A DNA stretch of 64,000 bases from Alteromonas abrolhosensis. Lineage in GTDB: Bacteria; Pseudomonadota; Gammaproteobacteria; Enterobacterales; Alteromonadaceae. Shown here piece by piece: positions 46,585 to 53,887 of the stretch (positions within the stretch are counted from its first letter, which is position 1; each line of letters opens with the position of its first letter). The position numbers were made by a program, and so were the translations under genes. The notes beneath the pieces were generated by a model that saw only the letters and a list, made by a program, of their open reading frames with translations, was not told where the DNA came from and did no database searches. The stretch covers positions 310,001-374,000 of the forward strand of contig NZ_MEJH01000002.1 of assembly GCF_001953635.1 (NCBI RefSeq), in the 5' to 3' direction.

Positions 46585-48141
46585 TTAAAGCTGGCCTAAA
46601 TTAAGCACCATCAGCGACTTTGCTGGGACGACTATGACGGCCTTACCATCTTTAACGCCAGTAGAGTACTCATAAGGTTGAATATTGTTCGGGTCATCAA
46701 AGGTATTGTGCTCGTCCATTTTATCGCTGGTTAATACTTCCCCTTTGACCTTTTTTATCTGATTAAGCTCTACTTCAATTGCATTATTCAACTGCGTATT
46801 CACTATAGAAATATAGGTGTTACCGTCCTGTGCCTTGGCTGCTGAAGCACTGATACTTGGAATGCTTATCTCTGCGTGTTTATTTAATAGTGGCTTACTT
46901 AGGCTAACTGGAAGGTAGGTCGCGTTTTGAAACGGTATGTGCATCTTAAATACGTGATATGTGGGCGTTAAAAGCATTCTTTCGTTATCTGTGAGTATCA
47001 TGGCTTGCAATACGTTAACCATCTGAGCAATTACCGTCATTTGTACGCGTTCGGCGTGACGATTGAAAACGTGAATATTCAGTGCAGCTATAATCGCATC
47101 TCTCAACGTATTTTGCTGATACAAAAAACCAGGGTTAGTCCCCTCATCAACGTCGTACCAGGATCCCCATTCGTCGACATAAAAACCGATTTTGTTTTCA
47201 GGATCCATTTCTTTAAGAACAGCGAGGTTCTTCTCAATAAATGCTTCAATTTGCAAAGTGCGATGTATCGCTGAATACCATTGATCTTCGGGGAAACCTG
47301 TGGCGCTTCCTTTATTACTCCAATCTCCGGTCGGAAGTGTGTAGTAATGATGGCTTATCGCGTCCATTTTTAAACTCCATGAAGAGTTAATTTTCTCGGT
47401 GAGTACTTTTGTCCACTCTGTTTGATCGTCAGTACCACCGCTGGCAATAAACTTAGGTTGGTTTCCTTCTGGGGCTTTGAGGAATGCAGAATATTGCTTG
47501 TAAAGATCAGCGTAATATTCTGGTGTCATGTTACCACCACATCCCCAGCTTTCATTGCCAATGGCGAAGTAGTCCACTTTAAACGGCTTATCTCGGCCGT
47601 TTCTTTTACGTTCACGAACAACCGTCGTATCTGCATCAGAGGTCATATAGTGCAGCCACTCTACCATTTCCCGGGGATTGCCTGTTCCCAGATTGCCGTT
47701 GACGTAAGTTTGTGCGCCTAATAACTCTGCAAATTGGAAAAATTCATGGGTGCCAAACGCATTATCTTCAATAACCCCTCCCCAATTACTATTGATTGTT
47801 CTTGGGCGTTTATCTCGCGGACCTATACCATCTCGCCAATGATACTCATCTGCAAAGCAGCCCCCTGGCCAGCGCAATAAAGGTACCTTTAAATCGCGTA
47901 ATGCTTGTAGTACATCTAATCGGAAGCCATCTTCATTAGGTATGCCTGAGTCTTCACCTACCCAAATGCCTTCATAAATGCCTCTGCCTAAATGCTCCAT
48001 AAACTGGCCATAAATATTTTTATTCAATATCGGACCAGAGCTTTCGACATCAATATTTAACTTTACGTCAGCGGCAATGGCCACCGTCGGTGTCGCTAGT
48101 ATAGAAAAACAATAAAATAGCAATGGCTTTATTTTAAACAT
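46585..48141 (-). CDS. GH51 alpha-L-arabinofuranosidase, exported
   Basis: A 518-residue enzyme with a signal peptide ending VAIAA. The GH51 barrel has LRWPGGCFADEYHWRDGIGP near residue 90, the acid/base E197 (FAIGNESWGCGG) and the nucleophile E324 (YVDEWGSWYD). A C-terminal beta-sandwich (about 400-518, YISIVNTQ) completes the fold. It releases arabinose from arabinoxylan or arabinan side chains. A signal peptide is less common in bacterial GH51, where many members are cytoplasmic. It precedes GH11 by 113 bp on the same strand. Confidence 0.92.
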   Translation of the reverse strand: MFKIKPLLFYCFSILATPTVAIAADVKLNIDVESSGPILNKNIYGQFMEHLGRGIYEGIWVGEDSGIPNEDGFRLDVLQALRDLKVPLLRWPGGCFADEYHWRDGIGPRDKRPRTINSNWGGVIEDNAFGTHEFFQFAELLGAQTYVNGNLGTGNPREMVEWLHYMTSDADTTVVRERKRNGRDKPFKVDYFAIGNESWGCGGNMTPEYYADLYKQYSAFLKAPEGNQPKFIASGGTDDQTEWTKVLTEKINSSWSLKMDAISHHYYTLPTGDWSNKGSATGFPEDQWYSAIHRTLQIEAFIEKNLAVLKEMDPENKIGFYVDEWGSWYDVDEGTNPGFLYQQNTLRDAIIAALNIHVFNRHAERVQMTVIAQMVNVLQAMILTDNERMLLTPTYHVFKMHIPFQNATYLPVSLSKPLLNKHAEISIPSISASAAKAQDGNTYISIVNTQLNNAIEVELNQIKKVKGEVLTSDKMDEHNTFDDPNNIQPYEYSTGVKDGKAVIVVPAKSLMVLNLGQL

Positions 48142-48731
48142 TTAAGTCTCGCCTCAATACCAAAAACAACATTGATAATACAAGTAACTTTTCTAAAAAT
48201 TTATAACGACATTTACGATCCAATTTATGTTGTTTCGTAATGGCGACGTCGTATTGAAAGCTTTGTCTCTTCCCCTTCTTCGTTGATGTTGCGCTAGCAG
48301 CGTTGAAAAACGGTAAGTGTTGGCTTAGCAAGCCAATAGTTAACTAAATAAGGCAGCTCTTTTATCTCACTTCCCTTTGCCTTGCCGCTTTTGCTACATT
48401 AGTTTGTGTTACATTAGATGGGACGCATGGAAATTCATGCGCCCTGAAACTCTTAAATAAAGAGTGTCAAACTACAAAATACCGAAACAATGAAAAGGTG
48501 TGGGTCACACCGAAACCGAAGTTCGTATGTTGTTAGCGTTTAGCGAGGCCGTTGACATGCTGTAAATGCCTTCACGTTTGACGAAGGTAATGTCGCTCAT
48601 TTGACCACAGCCTTTTTCAAGGCAGCACTTTCGGACAACCGTAATGAGCTAAGGGCTTTCGACCTTTGGTGTACGAACGTTTCACCTGTCTGTACAGCAA
48701 GGTTCATTTGCCCTAATCAAAGGATGATTTT
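48142..48731. other. 590-bp gene-free region with serial hairpins
   Basis: No convincing open frame. The left part should hold the GH51 promoter. The right part contains at least five short stem-loops (48420-48623) ahead of the papain-like gene. No T-tract follows any of them closely. Candidate for an untranslated leader or a small structured RNA. Confidence 0.5.
48420..48623 (+). ncRNA. Candidate structured RNA or leader, five hairpins
   Basis: Stems: GGG-CGCATG/CATGCG-CCC with one bulged A (48420-48444), ACTCTT/AAGAGT (48449-48465), GGTGTG/CACACC (48497-48511), CCTTC/GAAGG (48569-48587) and GCCTT/AAGGC (48610-48623). The strand is assumed from the downstream gene; the symmetric stems would also form on minus. 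No known riboswitch consensus is recognised. Confidence 0.35.
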
Positions 48732-50510
48732 ATGAACTCGCCTGTCTCAAAAAATATGCTGAATGTCAGCGCCGATTACCCCGACCTTCGGGATCGTTAT
48801 TACCAGCCAAATCTTACTCCTCTTAAACCTTTTATCGACCCGCCAGGCAATTTGGTTATTTTAGACCAAGGTAAAGATGGAGCGTGCACCGGCTTTGCAT
48901 TGGCCGCTACCATTAATTTCATTTACCGTCAGCAGGGCCGAAAACATACTGTTAGCCCGTGGATGCTTTATGCCATGGCCAAACGTCACGATGAGTGGTT
49001 AGGCGAAGCCTATGAGGGCTCAAGCTGCCGCGGTGCGATTAAAGGCTGGTATAACAGCGGAGTATGTAACTACTCACTAACTGAAGATATAAAGCACAGC
49101 AACGAGTTTGAAATGACCCTAGCCATTGCTAATAATGCCAGCAACCACCGGTTAGGGGCTTATTATCGCATTGAACGGGAAATCAGCGATTTTCACGCCG
49201 CGCTTAATGAAGTGGGCGTTATTTTTGTGTCTGCAAGAATTCACGAAGGCTGGCAAGACCGTGAAGGCGATGTCATAGAGTTAAGACCGGAGCCTATAGG
49301 TGGTCATGCGTTTGCCATTGTAGGCTACAACGATGAAGGGTTCTGGATCCAAAACTCCTGGGGGACGGATTGGAAAAAGTCAGGTCTGGCACTTTGGCGT
49401 TACGATGACTGGGCGTTAAATGTTATGGATGCTTGGGTCGTTCAGCTTGCGCTTCCTATTTCAGGTACAGGGACCTATCACCAAGCTACCCGCTCTATTG
49501 CACAGGGGTTATTTTCCCGCTCTACACCACGAGTGAGTATTCAAGATCACTTCGTCCACTTCGACGATGGTCACTTTGATACAAGAAGCAAATACTGGAG
49601 CAACAAAAATCATGTTGATGCCATTATTGAAAAGCTTGCTGACAGTAACCATCGGCACGTGATGCTATATGCACATGGAGGTTTAAATAGCATAAAAGCC
49701 TCTGCCAAACGCATTGCCGCCATGAAGGATACGTTCCTTAAAAACGGAGTGTACCCCATTCATTTTATGTATGACACGGGCATGCTAGAAGAACTTAAGG
49801 ATATTTTAGGCTTTAAAAATGAAGAAATTAGCAACAAAGTCGGAGCTTTCACTGATTATACCGACCGAATTCTGGAATGGGCGACACGTAAAGTAGGCGG
49901 CGCACTGTGGCGTGAAATGAAATCAGATGCCTGTACACCTTTTACCCGTACCACTTCCGATGGTACTTACTTCTTAACGCAATTAGCCGCCTACCTGAAA
50001 GACAATCCAGATATTAAATTGCACGTCGTGGGTCACTCTGCAGGTTCTATTTTTCATGCGCACAGCTTATCTAGACTGTTTAAAGTGGATGAAAGCATAA
50101 AGATTAAAAGTCTGCACCTACTGGCGCCGGCCATTAGCTACCCTTTATTTAACGACACGCTCTCTGAGCTTATAAAAGGGAAACACATTGAGTCGACCAC
50201 GGTATATAACTTATCTGAAGCATTGGAAAAAGACGATCACGTGGCGCGCATTTATCAAAAATCGTTGCTTTATTTAGTTTCAAACGCATTTGAGTCTAAA
50301 CCTGAGATGCCACTGTTAGGAATGGCCATATTTAATCACCCCCTTTCTAACCTGACATTTAAATACAGCGAAGGGCAAGAAGGCGACGCCACTGCCGCCA
50401 CCTCTCACGGGGGCTTCGATAGCGATGTAGACACCATGAACTCGGTGCTTTCAGACATTACTGGCGATTCACCTAAATACCCATTTACCAAGGCAATTTT
50501 AGATTATTAA
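48732..50510 (+). CDS. Papain-like protease fused to an alpha/beta hydrolase
   Basis: A 592-residue protein with no signal peptide. The N-terminal half (about 1-240) is a C1-type cysteine peptidase: C52 in DQGKDGACTGFAL, H192 in GGHAFAIVGYND and N208 in FWIQNSWGTDW. There is no obvious propeptide. The C-terminal half (about 300-590) has alpha/beta-hydrolase features: YAHGGLNS (oxyanion region, 313-320) and nucleophile elbow VVGHSAGS (S436). Both active sites look intact. The architecture suggests a cytoplasmic or specially exported enzyme that cuts a peptide and an ester, or a toxin-like effector. I do not know a characterised homologue. GGATGATTTT precedes the ATG. Confidence 0.8.
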   Translation: MNSPVSKNMLNVSADYPDLRDRYYQPNLTPLKPFIDPPGNLVILDQGKDGACTGFALAATINFIYRQQGRKHTVSPWMLYAMAKRHDEWLGEAYEGSSCRGAIKGWYNSGVCNYSLTEDIKHSNEFEMTLAIANNASNHRLGAYYRIEREISDFHAALNEVGVIFVSARIHEGWQDREGDVIELRPEPIGGHAFAIVGYNDEGFWIQNSWGTDWKKSGLALWRYDDWALNVMDAWVVQLALPISGTGTYHQATRSIAQGLFSRSTPRVSIQDHFVHFDDGHFDTRSKYWSNKNHVDAIIEKLADSNHRHVMLYAHGGLNSIKASAKRIAAMKDTFLKNGVYPIHFMYDTGMLEELKDILGFKNEEISNKVGAFTDYTDRILEWATRKVGGALWREMKSDACTPFTRTTSDGTYFLTQLAAYLKDNPDIKLHVVGHSAGSIFHAHSLSRLFKVDESIKIKSLHLLAPAISYPLFNDTLSELIKGKHIESTTVYNLSEALEKDDHVARIYQKSLLYLVSNAFESKPEMPLLGMAIFNHPLSNLTFKYSEGQEGDATAATSHGGFDSDVDTMNSVLSDITGDSPKYPFTKAILDY

Positions 50511-50558
50511 TGTCTACTGTATTTAAGAACCTTCTGGATAAATAGACGTTGTTTCTCT

Positions 50559-50591
50559 CGGTTTAGCTCACAATTGCCGTGGGCTAGACCG
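50559..50591 (+). terminator. Long hairpin after the protease/hydrolase gene
   Basis: CGGTTTAGCTCAC pairs with GTGGGCTAGACCG over 13 positions with two G-U pairs and a 7-nt loop, 48 nt after the stop. No T-tract. Confidence 0.45.
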
Positions 50592-50739
50592 TAGAAATAC
50601 CAAATCGGTATGTCGCGCGCACGTAAGTAAACACGACTGATGATAGGCAACTGTTGCTTGAGTAAAGATAAATATTAACAGCGGCGGTAGGCGCAAATAG
50701 AGTTAGCCTGGTTGTCACAGCTAAGTCCACTTTCAGGCA

Positions 50740-51699
50740 CTATGCTTGAAGCGATAAACCTTCTCTTGATGGTGTGTAAGACTGTAAATAAGCGTTTTGA
50801 ATGCGACCTATACGTGCCTGCATAAATTCAGACTCACTCGCCTCTAGACCCTGCGCAGAAGTCACATCTGCAAATGTTGGCTGCGCATCCAAAACCATAT
50901 CTGCTACCGAGTCGGTGGCTCTGTCCACACTTGTTTCAGATTGCGGGTTTGTACCTGTGCCTGCAACAGTGCCAACTTCTTGGGGGTTAGCAGCTTCATT
51001 AACGCTGCCTTGTGTTGACTCGGTTGAATCAACTTCAGCTTGGCCTTTGGCAATCTCGCTACGAGCCTCGGTGGCTTTCTGAGATGCCTCAGCGGCGACT
51101 TTTAAATCTTGTGATGAGGGTTCAGCTGGCGCGAGGGCGGCTGCACGTACCTGCTCCATTTTTTTCAGAGTTTCTTCAGGCGTTTTGGCTTCTGAAACAT
51201 CAATAGACACTTCGCCATCGGTAACGTAGCGCTTATTGTCTGGGCCGGTAGTGTATTCATACTGTGGCGCCCCTGCATATTGACCGCCCGTTGACGCATG
51301 CGCTTGCTCGTGAACTCTCACCTCTTGATCGCGAGCTTTTAACTGTTCAATTTCTGCGGCGTCTTGTTTCTCTTGTTGCTTTTGCTGCCTGTCTTGCGCG
51401 TCCTGTTTGCCTGCGCTCTCATCTTGCCCGTTGTCTTTCTCTTGCCCAAAAACGTTCTGAAAAGCTGCTTGAAGCTCAGTTTGTACCTGAGGCCGTTCAT
51501 AGGTAACAGGTGCTGGCGGCTGGCCTGGACTTTTTGCCTTATCGGCTTCAGACCCTAAGCCCTTTTGAGAAGCGCCTTGCTGGGAATCTGACGCTTGAGG
51601 AATAGTTTCTCGCTGTACGTTATCCCTACGCGCAGATTCAGTATTTATGTTAGCCGTAGGATAAGCTATGGCGTTGAGGATTGGCGTGACAATATTCAC
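50740..51699 (-). CDS. Putative metalloprotease, CJM1_0395/SprA-related family
   Basis: A 319-residue protein. The first 110 residues are low-complexity (Q, E, D, A) and probably disordered. The conserved core (about 120-200) has the zinc motif HEQAH (HExxH, in VRVHEQAHAS), then GGQYAGAPQYEYTTGPDNKRYVTDGEVSIDVS, which identifies the family of putative metalloproteases seen in Campylobacter and many gammaproteobacteria. The C-terminal third is again low-complexity. No signal peptide. The upstream gene encodes a flagellar-like small protein (14-nt gap), so a role with the cell-surface or flagellar apparatus is possible but not shown. Confidence 0.75.
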   Translation of the reverse strand: MNIVTPILNAIAYPTANINTESARRDNVQRETIPQASDSQQGASQKGLGSEADKAKSPGQPPAPVTYERPQVQTELQAAFQNVFGQEKDNGQDESAGKQDAQDRQQKQQEKQDAAEIEQLKARDQEVRVHEQAHASTGGQYAGAPQYEYTTGPDNKRYVTDGEVSIDVSEAKTPEETLKKMEQVRAAALAPAEPSSQDLKVAAEASQKATEARSEIAKGQAEVDSTESTQGSVNEAANPQEVGTVAGTGTNPQSETSVDRATDSVADMVLDAQPTFADVTSAQGLEASESEFMQARIGRIQNAYLQSYTPSREGLSLQA

Positions 51700-51713
51700 C
51701 CTAACCGCCTCAC

Positions 51714-52028
51714 CTAAGCCATTACGTCTATAATGGAGCCGAGCATTTCGTCAGCTACGCCCAGCACTTTAGCCGAGGCTTGGGCATTTCGCTCGTTTAC
51801 ATTAAGCGCGATTAGATCGTCAGTCAGACGGGATGTAGTAGACGAAGTGGGAGAAGTACTATTGGTGTCAGTATTGGGTGTTATAGGTTGAGCCGGCGAC
51901 GCCGTATCCTCAACCGAACGTTGAGCAATGCTCGACGCTGCCTGCGAAATACCTTCACTTGCATTTTGTAAACCATATTGAGCTGCCGTAAATGCAGAGC
52001 CTGCCCCGATACCGTCAATACTTGCCAT
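51714..52028 (-). CDS. Small protein with flagellar rod/hook-like C-terminus
   Basis: A 104-residue protein. It starts MASIDGIGAGSAFTAAQYGLQNASEGISQAASSIA, has a Ser/Thr/Pro-rich centre, and ends DDLIALNVNERNAQASAKVLGVADEMLGSIIDVMA. This end strongly resembles the C-terminal helix of flagellar rod and hook proteins (NxxAxxKVxxxxDEMLGxxxD), although the rest of those proteins is absent. It is probably co-transcribed with the metalloprotease gene. The function is unknown. It could be a small axial-type protein or a secretion-targeted protein. Confidence 0.6.
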   Translation of the reverse strand: MASIDGIGAGSAFTAAQYGLQNASEGISQAASSIAQRSVEDTASPAQPITPNTDTNSTSPTSSTTSRLTDDLIALNVNERNAQASAKVLGVADEMLGSIIDVMA

Positions 52029-52145
52029 ATTCTACCTCTAACCTCTCGTGTGCAATTATTAACCAATTTCGCGCAAATGGAAAGACGTGTACAACACCTT
52101 GGCATTAACTTCTTGTAAGCAGGTGATTTTTAACCAAAGTAAAAA

Positions 52146-52189
52146 TTGTAAAAAGCTTCAATCTAACAGCAATGCTGCGATTGAAGCTT
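52146..52189 (-). terminator. Strong terminator of bioH
   Basis: On the minus strand AAGCTTCAATC (52179-52189) pairs with GATTGAAGCTT (52153-52163), an 11-bp stem with an inner CAGCA/TGCTG helix, and is followed by TTTTACAATTTTT. It lies about 17 nt after the bioH stop. Confidence 0.85.
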
Positions 52190-52205
52190 GATAATTAGCA
52201 CAGGG

Positions 52206-53015
52206 TTAAGATGCCTTTTTCTGATAAACACCCGCGGCAAAACGGAACAGAATGTCGGCGGTTTGCTGAGGGTGGGAAATAAACGGTGCATGGGATGCAT
52301 GAGGTAGAACAACAGTGTCAGCCTGTGGATGGAGCTCGCAAATTCTATCTATTCCACTGGTTGGCACTAGGCTATCTAATCTGCCATACAGTCTTAAAGT
52401 AGGTGTGGTTATCCGCCCCACATCCTGGCGCATGTCTTCGGTAGACAAAATACGTAAGCCTTTCTTAAGCGCTTCTTCAGCAGGATCAGGAAATTGGGTT
52501 ACCTGTTCTCTGATAGCCTTAATGTCCTGCTTTGCCGTTTCGCTACCCATAGCTTGAATTGCCAAAAAGCGTTCCAATGTTTTCTGATAATTCTTCTCAA
52601 GCTGAGTTTCAAACATGGCGAGTAAGTCGGCTGCAATTCCCGGCCAGCAAGGGCCTGCTATAAAACGCGGCGTCGAGGCAATTGTCACCAGCCCTGTTAG
52701 TTTTTCTGGCGCGAGCAGCGCTACTTTTTGCGCAACAAGACCACCTAACGACCATCCAACCAATACACACTGATCGGGTAATTCGTTCGCAATAGCCTTG
52801 GCCAGCGTTTCCACATTATAAGGTGATGGCACGAATTCCGCGTTTTCCCCAAACCCAGGAAGGTCAATCGTGGTGACGCGAAAGTTGTCACTTAGATAAG
52901 GAATAAAGGACGTGAACGCCCCGCTGTTCATACCCCATCCATGAAGAAAAACCACATCTACGCCTGTACCCTGAGTACGGGTGACAAGCTCGCCGTTTAT
53001 ATGCAAACTTTCCAT
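52206..53015 (-). CDS. bioH: Pimeloyl-ACP methyl ester carboxylesterase BioH
   Basis: A 269-residue alpha/beta hydrolase. VVFLHGWGMNSG forms the oxyanion region, LVGWSLGGLVAQ holds the nucleophile (S92 or so), LYGRLDSLVP the aspartate and HASHAPFISHP the histidine. BioH removes the methyl group from pimeloyl-ACP methyl ester and so ends pimelate synthesis for biotin. It is divergent from comF, the standard gammaproteobacterial pairing. AGGAGGTGT before the ATG is a strong ribosome site. Confidence 0.93.
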   Translation of the reverse strand: MESLHINGELVTRTQGTGVDVVFLHGWGMNSGAFTSFIPYLSDNFRVTTIDLPGFGENAEFVPSPYNVETLAKAIANELPDQCVLVGWSLGGLVAQKVALLAPEKLTGLVTIASTPRFIAGPCWPGIAADLLAMFETQLEKNYQKTLERFLAIQAMGSETAKQDIKAIREQVTQFPDPAEEALKKGLRILSTEDMRQDVGRITTPTLRLYGRLDSLVPTSGIDRICELHPQADTVVLPHASHAPFISHPQQTADILFRFAAGVYQKKAS

Positions 53016-53099
53016 TTACACCTCCTTAGGCAGTCACGTGTTTTTGAGGCAACACAAAATAATGAAAACAGGTCGACAATCGACAATTCAAGGAAGTTG

Positions 53100-53117
53100 A
53101 TGGAATCAACACTATGA
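53100..53117 (+). other. Five-codon leader frame overlapping the comF start
   Basis: ATG at 53100, preceded by AAGGAAG, opens a frame of five sense codons (Met-Glu-Ser-Thr-Leu) that stops at TGA 53115-53117. That stop overlaps the comF ATG (53114-53116) as ATGA. The ribosome site is better placed for this mini-frame than for comF, which suggests translational coupling. Confidence 0.4.
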
Positions 53118-53827
53118 ACCTTTCATGCTTGCTATGTTATCAGGCAAGTCCTACGCCAGTATGTCACTGGTGTGAAGATGACATGTTTTTTTTCGATCCC
53201 AGAGTGCAGGGAAGCAATCTACTTCAATACGGCCCTGTGGCAGGCCACGTCAAGCATAGCCACTATGACGCGTTAAGCATTTTGGGACTTCATACGTGGC
53301 CAATGTCCTCGCTGGTTCACCAGTTGAAGTTTACGCATTCCCTCACGGCAGGAAAAGTATTAAGTGACTGGTTTGTCCATAAAAAGCGACAGTGCACTTT
53401 ATCAGTGCCACACGTACTGCTGCCTGTTCCAATTAGTGCATGGCGTCTTGCAACGCGACACTATAATCAAGCAACCCTGTTGTGTGAGAGCATAAGCAGA
53501 GAACTAAGAATTCCCGTAAACCAGTCATGGGCAAGGCGACGTGGCTTTAGTGTGCAGCATCGCCTGTCTAAACTGGCGAGAGCGGAAAACGCAAACCGTG
53601 TATTTAGTCTATCGAAACAGTGCATCGATGATGAGATAGTATCAGTGCAAAAGAAAACCAATGGCGGCGATTTCACTGTCGCGATTATCGATGACGTGCT
53701 CACCACTGGCGTGACTGTAAATACTCTAAGTAAAAGACTTAAACAGCGCTATCCGAAGATATACATTCAAGTGTGGGTGGCGGCGTTTACTCCACCGCCG
53801 AAAAGTAGCCTATTTCAAAAAACCTAA
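53114..53827 (+). CDS. comF: ComF-family phosphoribosyltransferase-like protein
   Basis: A 237-residue protein with an N-terminal zinc-binding region (CLLCYQASPTPVCHWC, residues 5-20) and a C-terminal phosphoribosyltransferase domain with the PRPP loop VAIIDDVLTTGVTVNTL (about 192-208). ComF/GntX proteins contribute to DNA uptake in transformable bacteria and to use of DNA as a nutrient in enterobacteria. The exact activity is unknown. It lies between bioH and nfuA as in related genomes, although a carboxypeptidase gene now separates it from nfuA. Confidence 0.88.
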   Translation: MNLSCLLCYQASPTPVCHWCEDDMFFFDPRVQGSNLLQYGPVAGHVKHSHYDALSILGLHTWPMSSLVHQLKFTHSLTAGKVLSDWFVHKKRQCTLSVPHVLLPVPISAWRLATRHYNQATLLCESISRELRIPVNQSWARRRGFSVQHRLSKLARAENANRVFSLSKQCIDDEIVSVQKKTNGGDFTVAIIDDVLTTGVTVNTLSKRLKQRYPKIYIQVWVAAFTPPPKSSLFQKT

Positions 53828-53887
53828 GGCCCTTTGAGAGAAGATTTTATCTAGGAGCGCGATATCCACCGCGCCCCTTAAACCACA

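Noticed and set aside
7927..48141. Integrated mobile island with attachment sites
   Set aside because: No integrase, transposase, tRNA end or direct repeat is visible at the edges. Transfer is possible but not supported by sequence in the window.
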